A DNA stretch of 64,000 bases from Anthoceros angustus (GCA_010909165.1 MU008209.1:62001-126000); one strand, 5' to 3'. Counted from the stretch's first letter, positions 20,765-32,855 are shown. Numbers and translations are program-made. The notes: a model not told the origin generated them from the sequence alone.

Positions 20765-21475
20765 AGTTTTAGTTTTTCTAATGGTCATTCTTTATTATGT
20801 GGATAGATAGATAAGTCGATACACAATTATTGAATGAGTTGAAGTCCACGATTTTCTTAACATGACTATTAATGTTTGTGAATGCAGTATGTACGCCACA
20901 ATGATCATGATGTCAGAGGCTACCCAAGACGAAGGCCGGTGAATCCTCCTCCAATAACAAGACTTGCACCACGTACAAGTGTCTTAAACGGTGCACCGAA
21001 TGATAATGGTGATTCTGCTTACAAAGTGCAAGGACAAGAATCGGCGATTAATTCTACAATCCATCACCATGACGCATTAATGGAAGCAAAATCATTACCC
21101 CAACGTCTATCAAAAGAATCCCAAAATCAAAAAATTACTTCTACCACTTCTACTGTAGAAGAAGGCAAAAGGCGTCAAGAAAGGTCGCTTCACCGCCATT
21201 ACAATAGAAGAATGTAAACGGGCCTTGGCCACTCCTACCATTACAGGAGGAGAAGGCAAAAAAAGCCTTGATGCACAGCCTACTTCTACCGCCAGTACAA
21301 CAGAAGAAGGCAAAAAGGGCCTTGTTGCACAGGCTACTTCTACCGCCATTACAATAGAACAAGGCAAAAAACGCCGGGGACGTCCAAAGGGGTCCAAAAA
21401 TAAGAAAACGCTTGCGAGGGAAGCTCAAAATTCTCTTATTGCTGAACAAGCTAAAAAGCGTAGATTACTTTAAAG
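20765..21475 (+). repeat. AT-hook element, copy 1
   Basis: This block recurs at about 42,027-43,200 (same strand) and 43,240-43,975 (opposite strand). It begins with a shared non-coding part (TTATGTGGATAGATAGATAA) and continues into a small ORF with 18-residue repeats and an AT hook. Three copies in one window, two of them inverted, mark it as a mobile or formerly mobile element of unknown class. Confidence 0.75.
20882..21473 (+). pseudogene. Small repeat protein with AT hook, frame-broken
   Basis: Two frames cover the locus: 20882-21217, and 21225-21473, which ends at a stop. The second encodes near-repeats of 18 residues of the type EEGKKGLVAQATSTAITI, followed by KKRRGRPKGSKNKK, a classic AT-hook minor-groove DNA-binding core, then a basic tail AKKRRLL. 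I do not recognise the parent protein. A frame change at about 21,165-21,225 separates the halves. DNA-binding by the AT hook is a motif-based inference; the repeat part has no assigned function. Confidence 0.55.
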
Positions 21476-23600
21476 ATTTTTTCCCGTATTTTCTTTTTCT
21501 CAATAAATAATTCACTCTCGAGAAACTTCATTAATTGCTACATACGGTAAATTTGATGTGTAGATGTTTAATTGTTGTTGCAATTGTCACCGAGGTTGTC
21601 GCTTAATGTGAAGTCACCCAAATGACCAAACTCACAGTCCATCCACCATAGGCTAGCGAATGTTCCTTGGGAACCCCTTAGACATAAGGGTCTTCCCCAA
21701 GGAACATCGTCAGTTCATTCTACATGGGTGATTGTATACGCATCTCGTCAACCTTCGGGTCCACACGTCCAAGCCTCCGCTAGCAACTAGATACCACGAC
21801 CTCTCCTTAGCGTGCAGAATACTCCATGTCCCTACTCGGGTTGGTCCATGGCCAGCTACGCCCTCCTACCTTGAGCAAGCCCTTCGTGCACTCTGCACAC
21901 AAAAGTTCACGGATCCGGATGAGTGAAGTTGGTCACCACTTGGGCAATATGATGTTAGTAGGGGTGTGATCTTAGCCTAGGTGACAAGGCTCGGTTTGGT
22001 GTTTTGTATGCGGAGTGCACGAGGGGCTTGAGCGAGGAGACTGTCGTACGACGAGTTGAGGACTCCACACCTAAGTAAGCTTGGTGGCTTCGTTGTGTGG
22101 AGCTTTCACTAGGAGTGGAGAAAGATTGTGGATCCCTTGTTACAGGTTATCATTGAGGACAATAACTTGCTATTGTTTGAAGGGGGTGAATATCAAAAGA
22201 AGGAGGAGAAAATTTAGGGTTAAGAAGTCCGTTGAGTATTTTGATCATTTTCATATTGACAACGGGCCCAAACATCATACAAAACAACTGGGTGTGGGTA
22301 CAGCCGACTGGGAGCAAACTGGGGACCGATCCCTGTGTGAGGTTCCGCCAAAATTGACAAAGTTGCACATGCAGGAGCTCACGGCTACAAAGCTCTAAAT
22401 GTTAGGGCTAACTTGTGACTCAGCCGTTGCTTGCGCTCACATCGAATCAAAAACCACGGCCAAGTTCTGTGTTCGCTCAAGTTCCTGTTCATCGAAGTTG
22501 TCGATTTCAACCAAAGCTCTGGATTCCTCATTCCCGTCTGTTTCTTCGTCCTCAACATCTACCACAGGCTGCCAAACGACTTGAAGGAAAAGCCCGAAAG
22601 AGTAGAACCATTATCCAGTGTTTGTTGGCCAACCTCCAACAACGCGCTCGTCCTGGTCTTAATTCGCACTACAAGAAACTAGGCCTAGAAGTAACAAGCG
22701 GGCAGTAACAAAATCCCCGATTATGTAACGTTTTGCAGCTTTTGTAACATTCAAAATGCTTAATTCCCACGGCCAAATTCTCTGAAGAACCTATTACATC
22801 GTGTGTTGTACATGTATTTTCAGGCGTTGTACATGTATTATATCATGTATTTTCAGGCGTTGTTGGGAATTCTGTAACACTTCTGAACCATGGTTGGACC
22901 TAACCCTCGTCCTATGTACTTTTGTGTAGGTGCTGGAAGAAGCCACCTCGTGTCCATCCTCTTGGCCCACCCAGCGAGCGTGCAGTTGAGTCTGTGCATC
23001 TTGCGCCGCCGCTGGGGTTGAGCCATTTGGGGTTGACACGTCGTGGCTCTATGGGACACCATCGCGAAGACATGTACACGCGTTGGTGTCTCCGCTCTTC
23101 TCAAACCACATTGTCGCCGCTTAGGGCACGTGTATGTACGGTATTCAGACCCCATTTGTCACCTATTGGGCTAGGTCATGCTATATTAAGCAAATGTAGT
23201 TTAATTATACTGACATTTACATAAGGCTCGAATCAATGGTTTGCTAATTAATTACTTGTTCGGTGGTAGAATTTGCTTTATTATATAATAGTCCATACTA
23301 AACACTAACCATATTATGTTTAGGGTTCTTCCCTTGGGGTTATACTGCACTGAACGCATGAACCACTACCCTAACCCTCCGCAACTTTGTCCGCTTCTAC
23401 ATTAAAACTCGTCAGCGAACGGAGCAACAATGTTTCCTGATACTCGCTTTCCCTTGTCCAATTTCTTTGCTTGTCCTCTGATTGCACTCCTTGCTTGGCC
23501 GTCTTTTGGTTGTACTTGGTCTCTTCGTTCCCCCGAATTTTCCTTTCTTCCTCTCCCTACAAGCCCATCAATCCATCACATAGCTTGACCAAATCGAAAA
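21476..23600. other. Intergenic, no gene recognised
   Basis: Several short ORFs (21732-21926, 22081-22398, 22399-22708, 22922-23224) show no motif I know. A short direct duplication of a block with TGTTGTACATGTATT lies at 22,801-22,860. Part of this may be decayed transposon. Confidence 0.45.
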
Positions 23601-26550
23601 CCCATGGAAATGGATGATGTATGCCTCCTTACCGATGGGTCTTCTAAATCATCATTGGATGTTTCTGCTTGTGCAGGTCTGTACCATTTTGCTGAAGTCG
23701 AGGGACGTGGGCAGCCGTTTTCCTCCTGGCCCGGGTCGGCGGATATGGCTAACAAGGGTTGCCCACAATCGGGCATCCTCTGGCTGGGGTTCGTGTTGGA
23801 ATGAGTGTTAGGATTCACTCCACTCCTGCCAGCAGATCTCTTCCCCTTCCCGTTTGTGCGCCCCCCTCCCTTCCTTCCCACGGTGTTCGTTGAATGAGAC
23901 CGCGTCCCTTCCAACCTTGTCTCTCCACCTTCTTCCAATTCCTGACCTTTCTCGCCCTCGGGGTCTTTGGTGCCTTTGCCTTCATCGGCACCTGCTGGGC
24001 ACGGGGGCCACTGTCAGTCTTCACAACAACATATCTGCCAAATACACAAGAAAGATCACTGTTCTTCACACGAAGAACGACCCAACACATCTCACCTTTC
24101 CTAAACGTCTCATCCCAGGAGTGCTTCACGTTTTTGACGCCCTGTTTGAAGGCCCACCGATCCTCTATCCATGTAGGGAACCTGCCCCACCCTTCGTAGA
24201 ACCTGTTTGCAAATCCCTCTCGCCCCTCCCTACCATATGGGTTCGGGCAGTACCTACCTCCTTCTCGCCCTCAACATGTCGTGGCCTTCTTTTGATGTGG
24301 TTCTGGCATCTCCCCAACTCTGATTTTGGCGTACCTTGCCTCCTCCTCCCGAATGCATTTTTCCCAAACATCCCGTGTTATGTTGGGGGGCATGCTCGGT
24401 TCCCGCTCTCCCTTCCGTCCAGTCTCCCGATGCTCAAGTACGGCCTTAATGGCTGCCTTCCTGCACCGGCATATTCTGCTTCGTTGGCATTGGCTGAATT
24501 GCTTGTTCAACATCCTCTTCGACAATCCAGGAGCATCCACCCACACTTCCTGATGCAACTCTTCCTTCAACTCCTCCATATGGTCTTTCTAATTCCTTAG
24601 ACCTCGAAGCTCAGTTTGCACTAGGTCGTTGATTTTCCGTAGGCTCTTCTGTTGGGCATCCACGCTGAGGCCACCACGTTTTGTCACATGTTGCACTGTT
24701 GCCGCCGGTGCCCTCCCAAGCTTCCCACCAGTGGCTTCATTATCCACAATTCCATCTCGCAACAATTTTTTCATGCCACACACACCCATAGCTTCTACCA
24801 CCTTCCGGAAGTGGTTTGCCATCTGGGCCGAGCTTAGCCCCCGGACTCCTGCCTCTGCTGGTGCAGCCTTAGCATAGTCCACCTGCAACTTGTCTACTAC
24901 CTCGGCTGGGGTCCGGGTGATCTCGAAGTGCAAAGGGGGCCCTCCAACCTTGACGCCCAAGCATCGTTCAAGTTCTTCAAGCATTCAACCCACGTTGTTG
25001 CCGCCTCTTCGTTGCCGTCAATTTGTAGCTCCACTAGTATCCCATCTCGAGCGTCCCATGTGTTGCGGGGATGCATGTTTCAACCGAAAGTAGGCTCTGC
25101 AATCTCCTCCCTCTCATCTATTGTCACTCCATTACCGATGGGTCTTCTAAATCATCATTGGATGTTTACCTTGTGCGGTCACCATTTTGCTGAAGTCGAG
25201 GGACGTGGGCGGCCGTTTCCTCGGCCCGGGTCGGCGGCTGGCTAACAAGGGTTGCCCAACGGGCATCCTCTGGGGTTCGTGTTGGAATGAGTGTTAGGAT
25301 TCACTCCACTCCCCAGATCTCTTCCCCTTCCCGTTTATGCGCCCCTCCTTCCTTCCACGGTGTTCGTTGAATGAGACCGCGTCCCTTCCAACCTTGTCTC
25401 TCCACCTTCTTCCAATTCGACCTTTCTAGCCTCGGGGTCTTTGGTGCCTTTGCCTTCATCGGCCTGAGCCCACGATCTTCACAACAACATATCGCCAAAT
25501 ACACAAGAAAGATCACTGTTCTTCACACGAACGACCCAACACATCTCACCTTTCCTAAACGCGTCTCATCCGAGTGCTTCACGTTTTTGGCCTTCTGTTT
25601 GAAGGCCCGATCCTCTATCCATGTAGGGAACTGCCCTTCGTAGAACATTTGCAAATCCCTCTCGCCCCTCTACCATATGGGTTCGGGTACCTACCTCCTT
25701 CGCCCTCAACATGTCGTGGCCTTCTTTTGATGTGGTTCGGCATCTCCCCAACTCGATTTTGGCGTACCTTGCCTCCTCCTCCCGAATGCATTTTCCCAAA
25801 CATCCCGTGTTATGTTGGGGGCATGCTCGGTTCCGCTCTCCCTTCCGTCCGCCTCCCATGCTCAATGCACGGCCTTAATGGCTGCCTTCCTGCCGGCATA
25901 TTCTGCCGTTGGCATTGTTTGGTGCTTGTTCAACATCCTCTTGACAATCCAGGAGCATCCACCCACACTTCCTGATGCAACTCTTCCTTCAACTCCTCCA
26001 TATGGTCTTTCTAATTCCTTAGACCTCGAGCTCGGTTGCACTAGGTCGTTGATTTTCAGTAGGCTCATTGGGCATCCACCGAGGCCACCACGCTTTTGTC
26101 ACATGTTGCCTTTGTGCCGGTGCCCTCCCAAGCTTCCACGGTGGCTTCATTATCCACAATTCCATCAACAATTTTTTCATGCCACACACACCCATAGCTT
26201 CTACCACCTTGGGAGTGGTTTGCCATCCGGGCCGAGCTTAGCCCCGGACTCCGCCTCTGCTGGTGCGGCCTTAGCATAGTCCACAGCATCTACTACTCCG
26301 GGTCCGGGTGATCTCAGTGCAAGGGCCCTCCAACCTTGACGCCCAAGCATCGTTCAAGTTCTTCAAGCATTCAACCCACGTTGTTGCCGCCTCTTCGTTG
26401 CCGTCAATTTGTAGCTCCACTAGTATCCCATCTCGAACGTCCCATGTGTTGCCAGGGATGCATGTTTCAACGGGCTGAGCTGTAGGCTCTGCAATCTCCT
26501 CCCTCTCATCTATTGTCAGCTCCATTACCGCTGATGAACTAGCCATTTCC
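23600..26550. repeat. Tandem duplication, units of about 1.5 and 1.4 kb
   Basis: Unit 1 (about 23,627-25,130) and unit 2 (about 25,131-26,530) are colinear. Both start with TTACCGATGGGTCTTC, and the junction is at a TCCATTACCG microhomology. Unit 2 differs mainly by many 2-15-base losses with few substitutions. A third partial copy of the right end lies at about 28,347-28,740. Confidence 0.9.
23815..25093 (-). pseudogene. Unrecognised element protein, unit 1
   Basis: Minus-strand frames read in order: a block with CLGVKVGGPPLHFEITRTPA, then GLSSAQMANHFRKVVEAMGV, LRKINDLVQTELRGLRN, then after a stop or frame change MEELKEELHQEVWVDAPGLS, RDVWEKCIREEEARYAKIRV, and finally FRKGEMCWVVLRVKNSDLS with a basic C-terminus. 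The protein looks helical and charged, with a Lys/Arg-rich tail. I know no family for it. Recurrence in three partial copies indicates an element-encoded or amplified gene. Reading is interrupted by a stop near 24,600 and a frame change near 24,270. Confidence 0.45.
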
Positions 26551-26675
26551 ACAGCCTTCCCCCCAGCCCTTTCAACAGCATGTCAAGCCCGAGTCCATCT
26601 TTCTGCTTGTTTCCCTTTTGCTTCATCCCCGCCACCCGCAATAGCAACCCGGCTATGCTTCTTTGTGTGCGCCAT
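25301..26675 (-). pseudogene. Unrecognised element protein, unit 2 with 5' end
   Basis: This is the second copy of the same gene. It includes the likely start at the ATG at 26675 (MAHTKKHSRVAIAGGGDEA), continuing after a frame change into MASSSAVMELTIDEREEIAE and GILVELQIDGNEEAATTWVE. The downstream part matches unit 1 but is broken by many small deletions. A third 5' portion begins at 28,835. Function unknown. Confidence 0.45.
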
Positions 26676-27643
26676 CTGCAGTTGTCCAGCTTGAGTCTCC
26701 GCGGCCACCTGCCTGGTGCTTAAAGTGCGCGACTTGCATTTCCTCTATTGCGCGAACTGCGTTTCCTCCAAGTTGAAAGCTCGGCACGTGTGCAATGGCC
26801 TCCTGAGGAGTAAGCTGGGTGCCCGAAGTAAGCTGGTTTTTCGTGGATTGGGAAGTAAGCTACTTTTTCGCGGGTTCTTGGTTCGGCACTCTATCCGGTA
26901 CAATATTTGAAACTCAAACCTAGAGTGCGAGGCAAACTTGGTGTAGTGATTGAGTCGGACTCCTTTGGTTCTGGCTGCCCGTGTTCAAGTTTCACATTAC
27001 CGCCTCCAGGAAACTGTACTTTCTTTTGCAGGCCGGGTCCAAGTTTCACACTATCGCCTTCCAGAAACTGGACACTCATTCGGGACATCCTCAAGTTTCG
27101 TTCATTCGGGACACCCTCAAGTTTTGTTCATTCGGAACACAACTCTCAGTTGTATGTGCAGTCCACTCCGAGTTAGCGCTCCATCGTGGCGGATCACGGT
27201 AGGCTAGTGTCAAATAAGCACATAAAACCTTGTGAAACTTCTAGATGTCCCAAAGCGGCATGCCATATGCGTACTTCTACAAGCGGGCGTAAAGCGAACC
27301 ATCGACAATCTTGAATTTGAACGAACTCGAACATAGGGGTTACGCTTTGTAAGTAGTCACTTCCATCAAGAAACCCTAAATTGGAACCAGAAGACATTTA
27401 TCTGGATTACACACACGTCAAAAGCAGGAGCGGAACCACCCAGGATTCTAGGAATCACACTCACATGAACTAGTAACAAACCATAAACATTGTATGTGAT
27501 CGCGAAAATTGCATTACAACCATAAGCCCATACACTTCAGCCGGGCACAGACTTGCACCTGGCTGACATTTCACCACACCTTGAGTATTCTCCCAAGTTC
27601 ACGGACTTTCGGCTTCAAAAAAAAAGGCTGAGCACACAAAGAA

Positions 27644-28112
27644 CTACTCAAATCGCATGCTTAAACATCTACGTCTCCCTGGCCAAAATCGTTGCAATGA
27701 ACCACATTTCGTGTTCCATCCGCAAACCAATATATCTGCACCACGCGCAATCAATCCCCTGCGTGTCGCATTGCATGGGGCAAGATCTCTGCATTGCCTA
27801 TCATCCATGGATGATAGGAAATGCAGAGATGTTGTGGCCACAACAGCCACTCATGGTCCACATCCTTCAAATGATGCCACTGTAGGTGCATGGTATCTAC
27901 CATGTACCTTCGAGCTCCTCCTACCAAGCGAAGATGATCTTTGAATGCGCTAGTTGCCTTGTTGCAAGCGGCAGCCCACTCCAAAGCTTGTTGAGGCGTA
28001 ACTCTGTCGAGGCAAGCAACGACGGAAGTCCCAAGTGATCCGCCCAACCATGAGGAAGTGATACCATCCATTGTTCATTTGAAGAACTTTTCTTGCTCAA
28101 GCCATGCAACAA
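27644..28112 (-). pseudogene. Unrecognised ORF next to DUF7869 part, unit 1
   Basis: Minus-strand frame 28071-27751 reads MDGITSSWLGGSLGTSVVAC, then LDRVTPQQALEWAAACNKAT and HLRLVGGARRYMVDTMHL. It is likely preceded by a block with CEMSLPRVCC in a neighbouring frame. The predicted helical character and conservation in unit 2 (30197-29976, identical over this block) suggest it was once coding. I do not recognise the family. It lies head to head with the DUF7869 segment. Confidence 0.35.
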
Positions 28113-28360
28113 ACCCGTGGCAAGCTCATCTCACACCTGTTCCATGACCGAGGCGACGGCATTCTCAATCTCCTATCCACCGCCAACTTTGCCTCAACCT
28201 GGAATGGGGATGGACAATCTGTGACTCGAACAAGAACCAAGAGGTTTTGGCGTATTGCGATGTTGGTGACCATGGGTATTTTCAAGAAGGTTAAAGTGGG
28301 ATTTCTCATTGTTGGCCATACCCACGATCAAATTGATCAAATGTTTTCCCATTTTTCATG
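28104..28360 (+). pseudogene. DUF7869-type transposon protein, truncated
   Basis: The frame reads MLVTMGIFKKVKVGFLIVGH followed by THDQIDQMFSHFS and is then cut at the tandem-duplication junction. VGHTHxxID is the signature I associate with DUF7869 proteins, encoded by repetitive transposon-like genes in many plants. Only this core remains. Confidence 0.7.
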
Positions 28361-30238
28361 CCACACACACCCATAGCTTCTACCACCTTGGGAAGTGGTT
28401 TGCCATCTGGGCGAGCTTAGCCCCGGACTCCGCCTCTGCTTAGTGCAGCCTTAGCATAGTCCACACCGCAACTTGTCTACTACCTCAGTGGGGTCCGGGT
28501 GATCTCAGTGCAAGGGCCCTCCAACCTTGACGCCCAAGCATCGTTCAAGTTCTTCAAGCATTCAACCACGTTGTTGCCGCCTCTTCGTTCGTCAATTTGT
28601 AGCTCCACTAGTATCCCATCTCGACGTCCCATGTGTTGCGAGGATGCATGTTTCAACGAAGGTGTAGGCTCTGCAATCTCCTCCCTCTCATCTGTTATAC
28701 AGATGAACTAGCCATTTCCACAGCCTTCCCATTTTCAAGATGTCAAGCCCAGTCCATCTTTCTGCTTGTTTCCCTTTTGCTTCATCCCCGCCACCCGCAA
28801 TAGCAACCCGGCTATGCTTCTTTGTGTGCGCCATCTGCAGTTGTCCAGCTTGAGTCTCCGCGGCCACCTGCCTGGTGCTTAAAGTGCGCGACTTGCATTT
28901 CCTCTATTGCTGAATGCGTTTCCTCCAAGTTGAAAGCTTCGGCACGTGCAATGGCCTCGAGGAGTAAGTGGGTGCAGTAAGGCAGTTTTTGGATTGGGAA
29001 GTAAGCTACTTTTTATGGGTTCTTGGTTCGGCACTCTATCCGTAATATTTGAAACTCAAACCTAGAGTGCGAGGCAAACTTGGTGTAGTGATTGAGTCGG
29101 ACTCCTTTGGTTCTGGCTGCCCGTGTTCAAGTTTCACATTACCGCCTCCAGGAAACTGTACTTTCTTTTGCAGGCCGGGTCCAAGTTTCACACTATCGCC
29201 TTCCAGAAACTGGACACTCATTCGGGACATCCTCAAGTTTCGTTCATTCGGGACACCCTCAAGTTTTGTTCATTCGGAACACAACTCTCAGTTGTATGTG
29301 CCGGTCACACTCCCGAGTTGGCGCTCCATCGTGGCAGATGCAGCCGGCTAGTGTCAAATAAGCACATAAAAAAAAACCTTGTGAAACTTCTAGATGTCCC
29401 AAACGGCATGCCATATGCGTACTTCTACAAGCGGGGCGTAAACTGAACCATGCGACAGAATCTTGAATTTCGGAACGAACTCGAACATAGGGTTACGCCT
29501 GTAAGTAGTCACTTCCATCAAGGAAACCCTAAATTGGAACCAGAAGACATTTGCTGTCTGGATTACACACACGTCAAAACGGGAACGGAACCACCCAGGA
29601 TTCTAGGAATCACACTCACATGAACTAGTAACAAACCATAAACATTGTATGTGATCGCGAAAATTGCATTACAACCATAAGCCCATACACTTGAGGCCTG
29701 AGACACGGTGACATTTCACCACACCTTGAGTATTCTCCCAAGTTCACGGACTTTCGGCTTCAAAAAAAAGGTGAGCACACAAAGAACTACTCAAATCGCA
29801 TGCTTAAACATCTCTCCTGGCCAAAATCGTTGCAATGAACCACATTTAGTGTTCCATCAAAACCAATATATACACCCGCAATCAATCCCTGCGTGTCGCA
29901 TTGCATGGGGCAAGATCTACCGTACCTATCATCCATGGATGATGAAATGCGAGATGTTAATAACCCTATGACCACTCATGGTCCACATCCTTCAAATGAT
30001 GCCCTTTGTAGGTGCATGGTATCTACCATGTACCTTCGAGCTCCTCCTACCAAGCGAAGATGATCTTTGAATGCGCTAGTTGCCTTGTTGCAAGCGGCAG
30101 CCCACTCCAAAGCTTGTTGAGGCGTAACTCTGTCGAGGCAAGCAACGACGGAAGTCCCAAGTGATCCGCCCAACCATGAGGAAGTGATACCATCCATTGT
30201 TCATTTGAAGAACTTTTCTTGCTCAAGCCATCGCAACA

Positions 30239-31250
30239 AACCCGTGGCAAGCTCATCTCACACCGCTGTTCCCGCAGCCGAGGCAGCTTCAGCATTCTCA
30301 ATCTCCTATCCACCGCCAACTTTGCCTCAACCTGGAATGGGGATGGACAATACAGCGGCTCAGAACAAGAACCAAGAGGTTTTGGCGTATTGCGCGATGT
30401 TGGTGACCATGGGTATTTTCAAGAAGGTTAAAGTGGGATTTCTCATTGTTGGCCATACCCACGATCAAATTGATCAAATGTTTTCCCATTTTTCTGTTGT
30501 GCTGAACCTGAAAGAGGCCTGCACCTAAGGTGTAACCTACTCCGGCAAGGCTTGCCGGAGTTGATTGCTTGCCTGGAGAGGGCTTATACTCCAACGCCAA
30601 AGGTCTATCTCATGAAGGAGGTGCCTGATTCTAAGCAATATTTATGGCCGCCTGGAGGTTCTCCTGCAACAGCAACATACAGTCTACACAACCACAATTT
30701 TCAACATCAATTTAAGATCACTTGAGAGGAGTTGCCTAGTCATGAGTTTGTGACGATGCTGAGGTGCAAGCAATTTTCCACTACTGCACACTGGACCCCA
30801 GATGGTGGTGTTCAGCTGTTGTGGGATGGAGTGCCAGAGAGGGAGATTGTTGCGGCTCCACTGGTGCCACTGCATGTGAGGGCAAGGAGCAAAAGGTCTG
30901 GAGCATGCATCCAGAGGAATGTCCTAACAGGGCTATGGCTGGAGTGGAAGACAATAGACAGTGCTTAAGAACTTCCACATAAATCTTCAATGAATTGCAG
31001 CTCTCTTGGTGGGACGGTTTTTGGGAGGAGCAGTTGGCAATAGCGGGTTTAGTAGCGTCAGGTCATCTTCGTCCATTGGAAACAGCATGGACATGGTATA
31101 ACCTGGAGATGTCAAGAACCCAAAGTGATATTTCCAGACAAAGTGGTGGTGGATGCAACACTAGCAAGAGCGAGAGATTTATACTGGTGCCCGCAGGACT
31201 GCTGTAAGACGGGAACGTTTGGAACAACAAGCCAGAGGATTTGTTGATGA
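30239..31250 (+). pseudogene. DUF7869-type transposon protein, 3' part
   Basis: The frame at about 30,340-30,528 reads MDNTAAQNKNQEVLAYCAML, then GIFKKVKVGFLIVGHTHDQID and MFSHFSVVLNLKE. The Asp-Asn-x(4)-NKN block and the VGHTHDQID block are typical of DUF7869, thought to be a nuclease-like fold. After a frame change it continues with ACLERAYTPTPKVYLMKEVP, HEFVTMLRCKQFSTTAHWTP and WDGFWEEQLAIAG. Stops and frame changes at about 30,530, 30,728 and 30,966 make it non-functional as read. No terminal repeats were located, so the element borders are unknown. Confidence 0.7.
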
Positions 31251-31319
31251 GATCCAAGCGAGCATGATGAGTGCGGCGCAGGCTGCAGATGATCCTGTCA
31301 TGCCGTGTGGTACTAATCT

Positions 31320-31690
31320 CTGCACTTGGGTTTAGTGTTTGATTAGCATTAATTAATCTAATTATTTATCTTTAAGTAAGTAATTAGTGTTAATTAATCT
31401 AAGATACTTATGTTAATTAAGCATTGATTAGTGATAATTAATCTAAGGTGCTTATGTTAATTAAACATTGATTAGTGTTAATTAAACATGGTTAGCAATA
31501 GCTAAGTGGATAAGCTCAAGTAATATGCTTGGCATATTCCTTGCATATTATAGTGTATTCTTAGGATATTTACGTATCGCCCGATAGGATATCTTAGGAA
31601 TATCCGATGCAGTCCAATATATACCCTTCCATTGAGACAAGCTCGAACCGCTCACAGATATCTTGCAGAGGCGTTGTGAGGCCAAAGCTA
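31320..31690 (+). promoter_or_regulatory. AT-rich repeat and possible element promoter
   Basis: From 31,340 to 31,490 a degenerate repeat of about 48 bp built on GTTAATTAA and TGATTAG recurs three to four times. It is followed by CCAATATATACCC at about 31,614, a plausible TATA region, about 120 bp before the first codons of the methyltransferase-type ORF. This could be the end of an LTR or a promoter. It is inferred from position and composition. Confidence 0.3.
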
Positions 31691-31739
31691 TGACTCAGGA
31701 GGCGATATGTGAGGAATTGCGTGTTGTTACCGTGGCGAG

Positions 31740-32855
31740 GTGTGTTTGTGCCGCGATGTGCGAGCTACTCCTCCTGTTACAAGCTATGATGCGGGACCAC
31801 GGGCATGTGTTGGGGTGACAAGGTACAAGGTGAAGGTTTCATTCAAACCAAGAGACTTGGCCTTTACTGTCTGTTGCTTGATGCAGTCGACACGTTTGAT
31901 GTCTTCTTTGGGAGCGAACGCTTTGTACAAACACAGGTCATGGTGGATTTGTGGGCGGAGGCAGTCTATCGACCAGCTGAAGCCAAAGCAGATGAGCAGT
32001 TGTCGCATCCTCTGCGGTGCATGGCAAGGATCATGAGAACCTCATTGCCAGCGTCTACCCGGTGTTTGGCCGTGGTGAAGGACACGCCATACGTGCTTGA
32101 ACCTCTTGGCGTGTGTCTAACAACCGGCGATGGAGGATTTCGGCGAGGAGGAGGAAGACAAGCTAAGGTTGCAACCACCCTCGGAGGAGGTTCTTCAAGT
32201 CGGGCCAGACTGGTGGTATGAGTGGAGTGCAAAAGGCATGGAGGATGGTGCAAGAGGACCAGTGTCCTATGAGCCGGAGAACTGCTGTAAGTTCTTGCCT
32301 AGGGTTGAGTCTGTTTGTGACCTAAACACCCAGGTTATCACATTACGACCTCGGGAAGGTGGCATAGTGCTCGTGGAACTCTTTGGAGGCATCAGTACCG
32401 GCTTGGAAGCAGTGCTAAAGTGTGGCATCAAAGTGCGAAGATACATGCATTGTGACCCAGATCCAAAAGCAAGGATTGTGTCACAGAAGCGCGTAAGGGA
32501 CTTGATGGGGGAGTACCCTAACCTCCTCACGTGGGGTCGGTGAAGGGTTACGGAGGCTGCCGATGGATGTTCGCATGATAGGGTTGTCCCATTTGAGTTG
32601 TCTTGGGCAACCGGTGGACCTTGTCATCGCAGTTGGGAGTGTCGAGGACTATCCTCTGCAGGAAAGGGTCAAGGTCTGAAGGATCCACGAACAACATTGT
32701 TCTATGACCTGATGAGGATCTTGCGCTTGATCCAGAAAGGGCAAGAAAGGCCTTGCGATACATGTTGGAGAATGTGCCAGCATGCATGAGCGTGAAGAAG
32801 AAAGTCCGGAGGATTTTGGCATGATCAGGAGTGGCCAGAAGGGCGGTGTCGATTG
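31740..32855 (+). pseudogene. C5-cytosine methyltransferase domain of a mobile element
   Basis: The frame 32130-32543 contains VLVELFGGISTGLEAVLKCG, a SAM-binding motif I of C5 DNA methyltransferases, followed by RRYMHCDPDPKARIVSQKRV, corresponding to the acidic motif II. In the next frame the text reads PVDLVIA, then WECRGLSSAGKGQGLKDPRT (motif IV region, with EC where canonical enzymes have PC), then LFYDLMRILRLIQ, and LRYMLENVPA with the ENV motif VI. At least two frame breaks (about 32,543 and 32,625) interrupt it. The catalytic Cys is present in the ECRG context. I recall such GWECQGxSxAG methyltransferases from repetitive elements of lycophytes, mosses and algae. The upstream ORF (31805-32221) is unassigned. 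Target-recognition motifs IX and X are not seen. Confidence 0.65.

Larger units (their letters stand above)
26170..30500. repeat. Tandem duplication, units of about 2.2 kb
   Basis: Unit 1 (about 26,170-28,346) and unit 2 (about 28,347-30,490) are colinear. The join falls at CCCATTTTTC, where the unit 1 DUF7869 reading frame is cut and the sequence returns to a block with CATGCCACACACACCCATAG. Long stretches are apparently identical (for example about 26,912-27,150 with 29,054-29,290), while neighbouring stretches are dense in short indels. Confidence 0.9.

Noticed and set aside
31320-31690. LTR of a retrotransposon
   Set aside because: The composition and possible TATA region fit, but no second copy bounding the element and no TG...CA ends with a target-site duplication could be found.
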